From: Amycolatopsis sp. QT-25
Lineage (GTDB): Bacteria; Actinomycetota; Actinomycetes; Mycobacteriales; Pseudonocardiaceae
Assembly (NCBI RefSeq): GCF_029369745.1
Contig: NZ_CP120210.1
Coordinates: 2,356,001 to 2,420,000 of the forward strand
DNA: 64,000 nt
Reading direction: 5' to 3'
Under the pieces are notes generated by a model. The model did not search any database, was not told where the DNA came from, and saw only the letters and a program-made list of their open reading frames with translations. Position numbers and translations under genes: made by a program. Shown one piece after another: positions 9,534-17,969 of the stretch. Position 1 is the stretch's first letter, and every line of letters begins with the position of its first letter.

Positions 9534-9549
9534 GTTCGCCCTGTTGTCG

Positions 9550-10587
9550 TCAGCTTTCGAGGGGGACGACGAAGACGTGGCTCATACCGGCGTTGTGGGT
9601 CGTGGTCGACCCGCGTGAGTCGGTCAGGCCTGCCGCGGTGCCCTGCACCCCGCCGTCCATGCCGTCCTGCCACTTCACCAGGACGTAGGCGTTGAACCGC
9701 TGTTCGCAGTCGGCCCGGACCGCGAAGTCGGGCAGGTGCAGCGGCACGTAATGGTGGTGGACCGAGTAGGACATCCGGCGGGTCGTCGTGGTGGCGTTGC
9801 TGGTCTGGCAGAGTTTGTCGCCGTTCCACTGGTTGACGTAGAGGGTGAAGGTGGCCGTGGAGGACGGGGGCTTGGTGCAGTCCTTGTCCTTCACCGGGTA
9901 GCACGTCTTGTACTCGGTGTCGGCGAAGACACTGAGTTTCGTGAAGCCCGGCGCGAGGGTGAAGTACGGCAACGCGGGCTCGCGCGCCACGACCTCGGGG
10001 TCCGGCCCGACACGCACGAGGCCACGGGGCGTGGCGCGCTGGGCGGGCAGACCGGCCGTGGTGTTGTTCACGGAGGTGGCCGCGAACTCGAGGAATCCGT
10101 CGTACAACTGGAACCGGGCGTCGAGTTTCTCGCGCATCGTGGCGGCACGGACGTACGCGGTGCAGGTGACCTTCGTGGCGACACCGGGGTGCACCAGGAA
10201 GCGGGTGGTGAGTTGGACGTCCTCCTTCTCCGGCTCCAGGGACGCGCCCTTCTGCAGGATGTTCTGTCCCGTTACGTAGCTCTGTTCGCCGCCAGGCCAG
10301 GTGCACCGCACCTCGTTGTCGAACAACGAGCGGTAGGTGGCCGAGTTCGCGCGCATCACCGATCGGACGTAGGCGGTCTGCGTCGCCGACATCTCCAGGT
10401 CCACGCTGCCCAGCGCCTTCACCTCCTGGTCGAACTTCACCGGCTCACCAGGCTTTGTCTCGGGCACCTTCGGCGCGAGTACCTCTTGTGGTTTGAACGT
10501 GACATGGGTGGCAGTGCTCGCGGTCGCCGCCGGCGCGAGTACGACCAGCACCACGGTGCCGAGAATGAAGGACAGTATTCGCCTCAT
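9550..10587 (-). CDS. Secreted six-cysteine protein of unknown family
   Basis: 345 residues. Residues 1-23 are a Sec signal peptide (MRRILSFILGTVVLVVLAP then an AxA-like site). The remainder has no domain I can name. Six cysteines (in VRCTWPGG, TCTAYVRA, KTCYP, KDCTK, KLCQT, ADCEQ) all recur in the extracellular part of the divergent HTH-membrane protein at 10884-12284, with about two thirds identity by eye over more than 300 residues. Three disulfides are therefore likely. A His-rich strand (VHHHYVPLHLP) and GLTDSRGSTTTHNA are especially conserved. Ribosome site AAGGAG is in place. It may be a soluble partner, competitor or ligand of the membrane-bound copy. Confidence 0.85.
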   Translation of the reverse strand: MRRILSFILGTVVLVVLAPAATASTATHVTFKPQEVLAPKVPETKPGEPVKFDQEVKALGSVDLEMSATQTAYVRSVMRANSATYRSLFDNEVRCTWPGGEQSYVTGQNILQKGASLEPEKEDVQLTTRFLVHPGVATKVTCTAYVRAATMREKLDARFQLYDGFLEFAATSVNNTTAGLPAQRATPRGLVRVGPDPEVVAREPALPYFTLAPGFTKLSVFADTEYKTCYPVKDKDCTKPPSSTATFTLYVNQWNGDKLCQTSNATTTTRRMSYSVHHHYVPLHLPDFAVRADCEQRFNAYVLVKWQDGMDGGVQGTAAGLTDSRGSTTTHNAGMSHVFVVPLES

Positions 10588-10621
10588 CCGCGGTCTCCTT
10601 TCACCAGTGAGAATTTAGCGT

Positions 10622-10653
10622 GACGAACTATTCCGGCGATAACGCATGGACCC
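10622..10653 (-). promoter_or_regulatory. Repeat copy A in the divergent control region
   Basis: Minus-strand sequence GTTATCGCCGGAATAG then TTCGTC, located 35-66 bases upstream of the start of the six-cysteine secreted protein and about 240 bases from the divergent HTH gene. A near copy lies upstream of the lectin gene. Position is right for a promoter or operator; a -10-like TAAATT follows within 15 bases. It may be the binding site of the adjacent HTH-membrane protein (inference). Confidence 0.5.
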
Positions 10654-10883
10654 CTTCATGGGGATCGAGGTGTGGAGTTTCGGTGGGTACGGATGACCCT
10701 GAAGTGAATTTGGTTCATGACCACGAGGGGTGCGGAACAACCATGTCGGGTAACGGGCAGCGGCGGCAAGGGTTGCCGGAACGTGTGCCGTCCCGGCATG
10801 CGTGAAACGGTCCTGAGCAGGGATTTCCCGGAGGTCGTGGGACGGTGTCATACTGGCTCGGCACCGGAGACTTGGGAGGGTCG

Positions 10884-12284
10884 ATGGATGTGTCGAGCAC
10901 GCGCGGCGAGCTTGCGCACCTTCTCGTTGCGCTCAAGGAGCGCAGCGGGCTGAGCTATTCGGATCTTGGCCGAAAGTCACATATCAGCAGTTCCACCCTG
11001 CATCGATACTGTTCTGGAGTAACGGTTCCACCCGATTACCGGACGATTGCCGCAATCGCCACCGCATGTGAGGCGACTGACCAAGACCTCGCCGATTTGC
11101 TGCGGCGCTGGCATGTGGCAAACGGCCAGGTCGCCGTGGAGACCCCGGTTTGCTCAGTCGAAACTGCGGCCCCGGCCTCCGGCTCTGGCCGGCGGCGCCC
11201 ACGCTCGCTCGCGGCCGCCGCTGCGGTCCTCGTGGCGATCGTGATCCCGTCGAGCATGGCATTCAACGATGCAGACCCCTCCACCCCCGTGCCCGCCGCC
11301 GCGCCCGCCGACGCCGGCATCCGATACGACTTCGCGCCACGTCGCATACTCGCGCCGCGGATGCCCAAGGCAGTGCCTGGCGGATCCGGGAAGCCCGATC
11401 ATGAGGTAGTGGCGCTGGGCAGCGTCGAGCTCGAGATGTCGACGACCCAGACCGCGTACGTGGTGTCGGTGATGCGCGCGAGCTCGGCGACCTACCGCTC
11501 GCTGTTCGAGAACGAGGTGCGGTGCAGGTGGCCCGGCGGTGAGCAGAACTTCGTGACCGGACAGAACATCCTGCAAGAAGGCGCCTCGTCGGAGCGGGAG
11601 AAGGAAGAAGTCCAGCTGACCACACGCTTCCTGCTGCATCCCGGTGTGGCCACCACAGTCGCCTGCACCGCCTACGTCCGCGCCGCCGCGCTCAGGGAAG
11701 ACCTCGACGCGCGGTTCCGGCTGGACAGCGGGCGGATCGAGGTCGCCGACACGTCCGTGGACAACATGACAACAGGCGTGCCTGCCCAGCGTGCGGTGCC
11801 GCGTGGTCTCCTGCGCGTGGGCCCGGACCCCAGTGTGATGGTTCGGGAGCCACAGCTGCCGCCCTTCACCTTCGCGCCGGGATTCACCCACCTCAGCGTC
11901 GTCGCCGACACCCAATATCAGGCCTGCCATCCGCAGGAGGACAACCACTGCGACACGCCCACCCCGACCGCGTCGACGGCCACCTTCACTCTGTACGTCA
12001 CCCAGTGGAAGGGCAACGAAGTCTGCCATAAGAACCGGGCTACCGGGGAACTCCGCGAGATGTCCTACGCGGTGCACCATCATCACGTACCACTGCACCT
12101 GCCTCACTTCACCATCCGCGCCGACTGTGACCCGCGGTTCAGCGCCTACGTCCTGGTGAAGTGGATAGACGGAATGGGCGGCGGGGTACAGGGCGCCGTG
12201 GAAGGCCTGACCGACTCACGCGGATCCACCTCAACGCACAACGCCAGCACGAGCCACATCTTCATGGTCCCCTACAAGGGCTGA
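10884..12284 (+). CDS. Membrane-spanning HTH protein with six-cysteine extracellular domain
   Basis: 466 residues in three parts. Residues about 5-75 form a helix-turn-helix of the XRE-like kind (ALKERSGLSYSDLGRKS, then ISSSTLHRYCSG). A basic linker (GRRRPR) leads to a single membrane helix at about 108-127 (SLAAAAAVLVAIVIPSSMAF). The remaining 320 residues are extracellular by the positive-inside rule and are homologous along their whole length to the secreted protein at 9550-10587, including all six cysteines. The layout is that of a one-component transmembrane regulator (ToxR/CadC-like in logic, not in family). ATG 10884 has GGGAGGG upstream; GTG 10890 is possible. Confidence 0.82.
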   Translation: MDVSSTRGELAHLLVALKERSGLSYSDLGRKSHISSSTLHRYCSGVTVPPDYRTIAAIATACEATDQDLADLLRRWHVANGQVAVETPVCSVETAAPASGSGRRRPRSLAAAAAVLVAIVIPSSMAFNDADPSTPVPAAAPADAGIRYDFAPRRILAPRMPKAVPGGSGKPDHEVVALGSVELEMSTTQTAYVVSVMRASSATYRSLFENEVRCRWPGGEQNFVTGQNILQEGASSEREKEEVQLTTRFLLHPGVATTVACTAYVRAAALREDLDARFRLDSGRIEVADTSVDNMTTGVPAQRAVPRGLLRVGPDPSVMVREPQLPPFTFAPGFTHLSVVADTQYQACHPQEDNHCDTPTPTASTATFTLYVTQWKGNEVCHKNRATGELREMSYAVHHHHVPLHLPHFTIRADCDPRFSAYVLVKWIDGMGGGVQGAVEGLTDSRGSTSTHNASTSHIFMVPYKG

Positions 12285-12437
12285 ACACAGGAGCGTTGCT
12301 GTCCCGCGCCGAGATCGGCCGAGGTAGTCGCCGGGATTTGGAGCCCCGTGCGCTGTTTCCTGGCAGTCCGGCCGCGTGGCCCGGTTTGGGGACCGGGGGC
12401 TGAGTGGGCAGCGTCTTCGGGCTCGTGATTCACGATG

Positions 12438-13349
12438 TCATGGGTGCCTGTCGCGCCAGTTCGCCGCGAACGCGCGGGAGGGGTTTTCGATGAAGATCAT
12501 GGATGTGATGCCGGGGCCGAGTTCGCGCTCGATTCGTGGGCGTAGGCCGCTGAGCAGGAACGGCATCCCCGGTCCGTCCGCGCTGGACCTGGCCGTCGTT
12601 GTGGTCGTGTCGCCGCCGAGCAGGATTCGCTGGGCGTGGCCGGCGTCGGCGAGGGTGGCGAGGTTGTCCAGTAGGCGCCAGTCGGTGCTGTGGTGTGCGC
12701 GGGATGGGCCGTCGAAGGCGAGAAACGCTCCGGCTTCGGCGGCCTGCCGGTGGACTCGGGTGTCCGGGAATCGGTGCACGTGGCCGAGGATCACCCGGTG
12801 TGCCGGGACTCGATGCGTGTCGCACAGCAGGTGCAGCACGTCCAGGGCGGCGGTTCCACCTTCGAGGTGGATGCCGATGGGCGCGTCGGTGGCGTGGTGT
12901 GCCTCAGCCGCGGCCGCGATGACGTGTCGGGCGTGGTCGTCGAGGCGGTGATAGGCGCCGGCGACTTTGATCATCCCTGCTCTGGTCTGTGCGCCAGTCA
13001 GCTCGTGGATGAACAATTCGGCCAGTTGGTCGTAGACGCGCCGCAGTTCGTCTTGGTCGTAGTGCTTCGCCTGGTGCATTCCGGTGGCCGAGATGATGTG
13101 GACACCGGATTGCCGGGACAGCTCGGGCAGGTCATCGTTTCGTGGCCCCATGCCCCAGGGCGTCCATTGCGCCACCGCCCGCCCGCCCAGCGCGGTGAAG
13201 GCCTTCAACTCGGCGAGAGCGGCTGCGGCATCGTCCAGTTCCTGACCGGGCATCACGGGGGAGCGGATGAACAGGTGATCGTGGGCATCGCAGACGCCCA
13301 ACTCCTTGGGCGCGATGTCCCCGAGCACGGTCCGGATCGCCGCAGTCAC
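12438..13349 (-). CDS. Phosphotriesterase-family metal-dependent hydrolase
   Basis: 303 residues of the amidohydrolase superfamily. Metal ligands can be traced in order: His23 and His25 in DAHDHLF, Lys128 in MIKVAG (the carboxylated bridging lysine), His161 in IGIHLEGG, His190 in LGHVHR and Asp247 in GGDTTTT. Family members hydrolyse phosphotriesters, lactones or other esters; the substrate here is unknown. The start codon overlaps the stop of the upstream carboxymuconolactone-decarboxylase-like gene by four bases, so the two are co-translated. The pair is controlled from the palindromic region next to the divergent CGNR regulator. Confidence 0.85.
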   Translation of the reverse strand: MTAAIRTVLGDIAPKELGVCDAHDHLFIRSPVMPGQELDDAAAALAELKAFTALGGRAVAQWTPWGMGPRNDDLPELSRQSGVHIISATGMHQAKHYDQDELRRVYDQLAELFIHELTGAQTRAGMIKVAGAYHRLDDHARHVIAAAAEAHHATDAPIGIHLEGGTAALDVLHLLCDTHRVPAHRVILGHVHRFPDTRVHRQAAEAGAFLAFDGPSRAHHSTDWRLLDNLATLADAGHAQRILLGGDTTTTTARSSADGPGMPFLLSGLRPRIERELGPGITSMIFIENPSRAFAANWRDRHP

Positions 13350-13774
13350 CGCGTGGGTTCCTGCTCCGCGTCGGCGAGGGCGGCCGCGGCGACGCGCAGC
13401 CCTGCCAGTGTCTTGGGCACTCCGATGTAGGGCGCCAGATGCACGAACACCTCGATGACCTCCTGCCGGGTCATGCCGACGCGCAGTGAGGTCCGGACGT
13501 GACCGGCCAATTGCGGGTCGACACCGCCGAGTGTGCTCAGGGCCGCCAGGTTGACGAGCTGCCGGTCGCGCAGTGACAGCCCCTCCCGCAGGTAGGTGCC
13601 GCCGAAGAGCGTGGTGACGATCCAGTCGGCATAGCCCGGGGCAAGCTGCTCGAGGCCAGGCAGGGCCGCCTCCTGGGTCGCGGTGTCCTGCAACAGATCC
13701 AGCAGGCGGTATCCCTCGTCGCGATCCAGCCGTGCTGGTGTCAACTGCTTCGACAGGGGCTGGCTCGTCGTCAT
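13346..13774 (-). CDS. Carboxymuconolactone decarboxylase (CMD) family protein
   Basis: 142 residues, all-helical CMD fold: LSLRDRQLVNLAAL, GHVRTSLRVGMTRQEVIEVF and PYIGVPKTLAGLRVA are the typical blocks. It lacks the CxxC of the AhpD branch, so it belongs to the gamma-CMD-like side, which catalyses ring-opening or decarboxylation of muconolactones; many members have unknown substrates. First gene of the operon with the phosphotriesterase-like hydrolase, suggesting joint processing of a lactone or ester compound. Confidence 0.85.
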   Translation of the reverse strand: MTTSQPLSKQLTPARLDRDEGYRLLDLLQDTATQEAALPGLEQLAPGYADWIVTTLFGGTYLREGLSLRDRQLVNLAALSTLGGVDPQLAGHVRTSLRVGMTRQEVIEVFVHLAPYIGVPKTLAGLRVAAAALADAEQEPTR

Positions 13775-13798
13775 GGCGATGTCCTCGTCTACGATCCT

Positions 13799-13819
13799 TG
13801 TAACGGTTCGTGCGTTACA
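13799..13819. promoter_or_regulatory. Perfect palindrome, operator 1
   Basis: TGTAACG-N7-CGTTACA. It lies in the 89-base divergent region between the CMD operon (starting at 13774) and the CGNR gene. An identical-arm copy sits with its centre 36 bases away. The likely ligand is the adjacent CGNR regulator. Confidence 0.75.
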
Positions 13820-13834
13820 GGGGATGCTAGCACT

Positions 13835-13855
13835 TGTAACGACATAAGCGTTACA
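13835..13855. promoter_or_regulatory. Perfect palindrome, operator 2
   Basis: Second TGTAACG-N7-CGTTACA, with the same arms and spacing as 13799-13819. It ends 8 bases before the CGNR ATG at 13864, so a bound protein would block that gene's start and allow autoregulation. Confidence 0.75.
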
Positions 13856-13863
13856 GTGTTTCC

Positions 13864-14436
13864 ATGGTGAAGGAGAACATGCTTGCCTTCCGGTTTGACT
13901 GCGGAGCCGTGTGGCTGAACCTGTTCGCCACCCAGGGCCGTGCCTTCAGTGCGAATCCGGTCGAGAGGCTGGCGACGCCCCGCCGGCTTGCCGAGTGGCT
14001 GGAGTGCTGCGAACTGTCCCCGGCTCGGCCGCCAGATCAAGACGACCTGCGGAAGGCTTGTCAACTGCGGGAGACGCTGCGCGTTCTCGCCCTGGCTACC
14101 GTCGACGAGCAGCCACCACCCGCGGGCGCGGTCGAGGACTTGAGCGCGTTCCTGACCGGACACAACGATCCGGTCCGCCTGGTTGCGGACGACCGGCTGC
14201 GACGCGAACGGCCGGCGACAGTCGGCGATGCCCTCGACCGGATCGCCCGCCAAGCCGTGGACCACCTGACCGGTGCCGACCGGCTCGCCCTGAAAAGCTG
14301 CCCGGAACACGACTGCCGAGGTGTCTTCATCGACCCACCAGGACGTCGGCGATGGTGCCCGTCCCCGGCATGCGCGAGCCGAGGCAGGGTCCGCGCACTC
14401 CGCGCCCGCCGTAGCGGTCAGGTGCCGCGTCGGTGA
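13864..14436 (+). CDS. CGNR zinc-finger (ABATE-domain) transcriptional regulator
   Basis: 190 residues. The N-terminal two thirds is the ABATE-type domain (VWLNLFAT near the start, then a helical region); the C-terminal zinc finger has Cys146-x4-Cys151-x13-Cys165-x4-Cys170, with CASR where the family name motif is CGNR, followed by an Arg-rich DNA-contact tail. It diverges from the CMD/phosphotriesterase operon and faces two perfect palindromes, so it most likely represses that operon and itself. ATG 13864 is taken; ATG 13879 has AAGGAG only three bases upstream and is a less likely start. Confidence 0.85.
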   Translation: MVKENMLAFRFDCGAVWLNLFATQGRAFSANPVERLATPRRLAEWLECCELSPARPPDQDDLRKACQLRETLRVLALATVDEQPPPAGAVEDLSAFLTGHNDPVRLVADDRLRRERPATVGDALDRIARQAVDHLTGADRLALKSCPEHDCRGVFIDPPGRRRWCPSPACASRGRVRALRARRSGQVPRR

Positions 14437-14542
14437 CGGCGAGGGTTATGACTGCGTCAGTTGACCCGCGGATGCTCGTGAGTCGTGACCGCATTTCCTG
14501 GTCTGGTTCATGATCAATGTTGGCGAGATGTGATCATGCCTG

Positions 14543-14809
14543 CTAGGGCGTTTGGTGTTCTTGGTCGATCCAGCTGCGCATGACTTCGGCGGCGAGCCAG
14601 TGTCCGCGCCTTTCAGCTTCTTCGATGACCGGGATGCCGTTGCAACACCGGAATGGGTCGGCTCCGTGAGCGAGCAGGAACGCGGGGGTGTCGACGTGGA
14701 GAGGCTCGCTTGTCTGGACGTGGTGGTCGTGTTCGACGGCGTGACCGGTGTCGAGCAGGTCTCGAAGCCGGGGCAGGTTTTGGAATTCGACCGCTTGGTG
14801 AGCTGATGA
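14543..14809 (-). pseudogene. Degraded ankyrin-repeat-like gene, copy 1
   Basis: This minus-strand frame reads SSAHQAVEFQNLPRLRDLLD, then LHVDTPAFLLAHGADPF and AERRGHWLAAEVMRSWI: the beginning and end of a short ankyrin-repeat protein (helix-loop-helix, AFLLAHGADP hairpin). The middle repeat seems lost between TGHAVE and HDHHVQ, and no good start codon or ribosome site precedes it; the only in-frame ATG, at 14890, adds unrelated residues. A second fragment of the same kind occurs at 17456-17602. Confidence 0.55.
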
Positions 14810-14978
14810 CCAGCCGGACGCCGCCTGCGCGCTGATCCGCAGACGAGGCGTGACGTCAGCGCTCTTCGGGGAGGTCGGGATGCAGGGCACCGGTGATCAC
14901 GGTGCTGATCGGGGTGAGCAGGGAGTGCTGCTCGAGGTGGTCGGGCCGAGGGGTAGCGGGAGGTTGTCTGTGTTTCTG

Positions 14979-15138
14979 CTTGAGGGGCTCGAAGCCGGCC
15001 CCGTGCCCGCCGGGTACCCGCTTCGGCTGTCCGCCTGCACTCACCGCCGAACAGATCCGTCATGCCCGGCTTCTCCTCGCCGCGCAGAAATTCGGCGGCG
15101 GCCTCGCTCAGGCTCGACCTGGGGTTTCCCGGCAAACG
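14979..15138 (+). pseudogene. Remnant of serine recombinase (resolvase) C-terminus
   Basis: At 15025-15138 the frame reads GCPPALTAEQIRHARLLLAA then GVSRQT. Hin/Tn3-type resolvases end in a helix-turn-helix with GRPPALTxEQIxxAR...GVSRxTLYR, a clear match to both its ends with a damaged middle. A frame-shifted EGLEA just upstream matches the linker before it. No catalytic domain is present. It is a scar of a mobile element or integrated plasmid. Confidence 0.5.
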
Positions 15139-15767
15139 CGCCCGGCCCCAGGTCGAGCGTGGCGACCGGCGCCGCGTCGGGAGGACGAGTCCAGTGCTGC
15201 GGCGGACCCGCATCGTGCGCACCAGATCGCCGCCTATCTCGCGAACCCGCCCGTGGCCCGATTCGCTTGGGCTATCCCCGACGCCGTTGAGCCGGGGCCA
15301 CTACGACACCACCGGGCACCAGCGGTCAAAGCCGCAAGTGAGGACTATTCGCCCGATCTTCGGCGGATACTACGGCGATTCCGATCTGTACGGAGGTCGA
15401 TGTTCCGACCGCCCCCGCCCTTCCTCCGCCCTGGTGTTTTCGAATCGCCGGTGGTGATACGCGATCGATGCGAGCCATCGAGCGGACTCGGAGCACGAGT
15501 GGGAAGAAGAGACCGCGTGGCGAACGAGGGGGGCCTTGATGGGGCTAGTCGGCCCACCGACGTGTGAGGTTTGTGTGGTCGTCGGCCGTCCGCATGATGC
15601 GGGATGGGTCGTCCGCTTGGGCTGTGTGGCGCGCAGTCGTGCAGGTCTGCCCGCAAGAGCACAGATGTGTGGCTAACGGCTTTCAGTCGCTGACTTCACC
15701 GGTTTGCGGCGTAGCGTCGGGCAAGTAGTTGATCACTGTCAGGTGCTACAGGAACGAAAGGGGCGAG

Positions 15768-15872
15768 GTGGCCGGTGTGCTCGCCGCCGTGGCGATCGGT
15801 GCTGTCGTATCGATGGCTGGACCGGCCGGCGCGCAGACGCAGTCGCCCAAGGCGAAGGGAGCGTTAGGGTGA
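15768..15872 (+). CDS. Possible 34-residue secreted peptide
   Basis: GTG start after GAAAGGGGCGAG, then a hydrophobic signal-like run (GVLAAVAIGAVVSMAGPAGA) with an AxA-like end, a short polar tail QTQSPKAKG and a stop. It is either a tiny secreted peptide or the surviving start of a longer secreted protein. No family recognised. Confidence 0.3.
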   Translation: MAGVLAAVAIGAVVSMAGPAGAQTQSPKAKGALG

Positions 15873-15997
15873 GCGCGGTCAGCGGGCCCAGCGGTGACTG
15901 GTGGGTAAGCGAGCCCCACCCGGTCGAGGGAAGTCACGTTTCGGGCGCTCACCGGCGGGATAAGCCAGGCTGGGACACCGCAAGAAAGGCGCAGGCC

Positions 15998-16150
15998 ATG
16001 GACGAAACCACCCAGCCCCTCAGCCCCGACCAGCCGATCTCACCGGGCACACCGGAAGTCCCGGACCTCGACATCGACCCCGGACAGTTCATCGACGAAG
16101 ACACCCGGCGGCGGCCCAGCGCCTCGCCGCGCGAAGAGCCGCCGGACTGA
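15998..16150 (+). CDS. Small acidic Pro-rich protein, unknown
   Basis: 50 residues starting MDETTQPLSPDQP and ending RRRPSASPREEPPD. Composition is Pro, Asp, Glu and Arg rich, without hydrophobic core, so probably disordered. A strong hairpin terminator follows directly, which supports a real transcription unit. The ribosome site is modest and the family is unknown. Confidence 0.45.
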   Translation: MDETTQPLSPDQPISPGTPEVPDLDIDPGQFIDEDTRRRPSASPREEPPD

Positions 16151-16174
16151 CGTGCTGGGCCGACCCGGTTGCTC

Positions 16175-16218
16175 CGGTGTGCCGCAGGAGTACGCCGGTC
16201 TCTTCCTGCGGCACACCG
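16175..16218. terminator. Bidirectional hairpin terminator
   Basis: Perfect 15-bp stem, CGGTGTGCCGCAGGA paired with its complement across a 14-base loop, between the convergent small acidic protein gene and the SDR gene. Confidence 0.8.
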
Positions 16219-16227
16219 TGCTCGTTC

Positions 16228-17124
16228 TCAGGTCAGGGGCTGCCCGCCGGTGACGCCGAGTATTTCGCCGCTGACATAGCTGGATTCCTGCGAAGCGAAG
16301 AACACGTAGGCGGGTGCGAGTTCGGCGGGCTGACCGGCCCGGCCCATCGGCACCTGCTCACCGAAGGAGTCGACCTTGTCCTCCGGCATGGTGGCCGGGA
16401 TCAGCGGTGTCCAAATAGGACCCGGCGCGACGGAGTTCACTCGGATTCCCTTGTCGGCCAAGTCCTGCGCGAGCCCCTTGGTGAAGTTCGCGATCCCCGC
16501 TTTGGTCGTGGCGTAGTCCAGCAACTCCGGCGACGGCTGCGAGGCCTGGATGGACGACGTGTTGATGATGGCCGACCCTCGCGGCATATGCGGCACGGCG
16601 GCCTTGCACAGCCAGAACATCGCGTAGAGATTGGTCTTCAGTACGCGGTCGAACTGCTCGGTGGAGATCCCGAGCAGGCCTTCTTCGCTGCTCATCTGAT
16701 AAGCGGCGTTGTTCACCAGCACGTCGATGCCACCGAGGGTGGACACCGCCGTGTCGATGATGTGCCCACAGTGACGCTCGTCGCGAATGTCGCCGGGCAC
16801 GAGTTCGACCTGCCTGCCGGCTTCGCGCACCAGCTCGGCGGTGCGCTCGGCGTCTTCCTGCTCTTCCTCCAAATAGGACAATACGAGATCGGCGCCCTCT
16901 CTCGCGAACGCGATCGCCACGGCCCGGCCGATGCCGGAGTCGCCGCCGGTGATCACGGCCTTGCGGTCCAGCAATCGCCCGCTGCCGCGATAGGACTCCT
17001 CACCGTGGTCCGGTGGCGGATCCATGGCTTTGCCCGAACCGGGGTGTTGCTGCTGTTGTCCTGATTGCTCTTCCGGGCTCGGATGCCGCTCCGCGGTCTC
17101 CTGGCTGTGCTGGTCTTCGGTCAT
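16228..17124 (-). CDS. SDR-family oxidoreductase, stress-type with Gln-rich leader
   Basis: 298 residues. Residues about 55-298 form a classical short-chain dehydrogenase: nucleotide motif TGGDSGIG (59-66), NNAA, catalytic Ser in INTSS, then YATTK. The first 50 residues are a polar Gln/Pro/His-rich leader (EEQSGQQQQHPGSG and PPDHGEESYRGSG) typical of the YghA/YhdF subgroup often linked to general stress, probably acting on aldehydes or alcohols with NAD(P)H. It stands alone between decayed sequences. Confidence 0.88.
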   Translation of the reverse strand: MTEDQHSQETAERHPSPEEQSGQQQQHPGSGKAMDPPPDHGEESYRGSGRLLDRKAVITGGDSGIGRAVAIAFAREGADLVLSYLEEEQEDAERTAELVREAGRQVELVPGDIRDERHCGHIIDTAVSTLGGIDVLVNNAAYQMSSEEGLLGISTEQFDRVLKTNLYAMFWLCKAAVPHMPRGSAIINTSSIQASQPSPELLDYATTKAGIANFTKGLAQDLADKGIRVNSVAPGPIWTPLIPATMPEDKVDSFGEQVPMGRAGQPAELAPAYVFFASQESSYVSGEILGVTGGQPLT

Positions 17125-17455
17125 GTTCGCCTCCTGCGGTCCCCATCATCGGCGTGGACGAGTGAACGTTCGTCCCGCACGGTCCGATCGGGGCACGTGT
17201 CGAGCTGTAGGTGAATTCGTGGTCCCGGTGCCGTGGACGAGGGCCCGAGGACACAGACCTGGTACCACCCGTCTGCCACGATAAAACCCGGCAGAGCCGG
17301 CTTCCGCTCACCCACTGGTGGCCGCGTGAGAAGGCCATAACCGCTCCCACTGCGAGCTGAGTCGAAGCCAAGCCGGTGCTGACAACTGCTAGGAGGTACC
17401 CGGCCGGCGGGGACTGTCCCTGCTGGTCCGGCCGAATCCCGAATTTCCTGCGGTC
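17125..17455. other. Intergenic, nothing recognised
   Basis: About 330 bases upstream of the SDR gene, presumably including its promoter; no gene or obvious repeat seen. Confidence 0.4.
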
Positions 17456-17602
17456 TCACGGCGCGGCGGGATCGAGCTGAAAGTGTCCCGAGTGGGCGCC
17501 CCGCAGCCAGCGGACGGCGGTGGTGACGCCTGCGTCATGACCGATGTCGAGCAGATCCCGAAGCCGCGCCAGGTCGTGGGATTCGACCGCGTGGTGAGCA
17601 GG
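17456..17602 (-). pseudogene. Degraded ankyrin-repeat-like fragment, copy 2
   Basis: A stop-bounded minus-strand frame reads PAHHAVESHDLARLRDLLDI then GHDAG, the same ankyrin N-terminal helix pair as copy 1 at 14543-14809 (AHQAVEFQNLPRLRDLLDTG). It continues TTAVRWLRGAHSGHFQLD and stops. No start codon. The two related fragments, about 2.8 kb apart, suggest an old gene family or duplicated block. Confidence 0.5.
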
Positions 17603-17743
17603 TCATAGCGGGCCTTGTCTGCGTGACGTTCTCCGGCGAGCGGGTCGTGCTGGTCGACGGCCGGGTGACGGCGAGGAAGGGGAGGAGTTGGCGTCGTTCC
17701 TCTCGGACAAGGACAGCCGGGAGGTGGGCTCCGCACGGCGGCC

Positions 17744-17969
17744 GGCGGTGCGATCACCGGTGTCGCGGAGACTTCCGTGCGGGCGTTGGCCAAAGTGGAC
17801 CAGATGCTGCGCTACCAGGTCGACACGCTCAGCTCGGCCGTGGGTGACCATGCCGCTGCTCGGCCCCACCGTCGATCCGTCGACATCGACCGCGATCGCG
17901 TCGGCGGTACGTGACCACGAACGGCTGCGGCTCGACCACCTCTCCCATGACGGCTCGGCCGGCGAGGTG
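17744..17969 (+). pseudogene. Frameshifted remnant of a YafY-type WYL-domain regulator
   Basis: One frame reads SVRALAKVDQMLRYQVDTLS; after a frameshift the next reads GPTVDPSTSTAIASAVRDHE then RLRLDHLSHDGSAGE. In YafY-family regulators the matching pieces are the linker (RALAKLEQVLP..) and the start of the WYL domain (A..RDRRRLRFDYRSHDG). The HTH and most of the WYL domain are gone. Confidence 0.5.

Larger units (their letters stand above)
14810..15997. other. Mostly decayed sequence with small fragments
   Basis: Apart from the recombinase remnant and the short secreted peptide listed separately, I find no intact gene here. Frames are broken and codon use is irregular, consistent with eroded genes. 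Confidence 0.4.
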
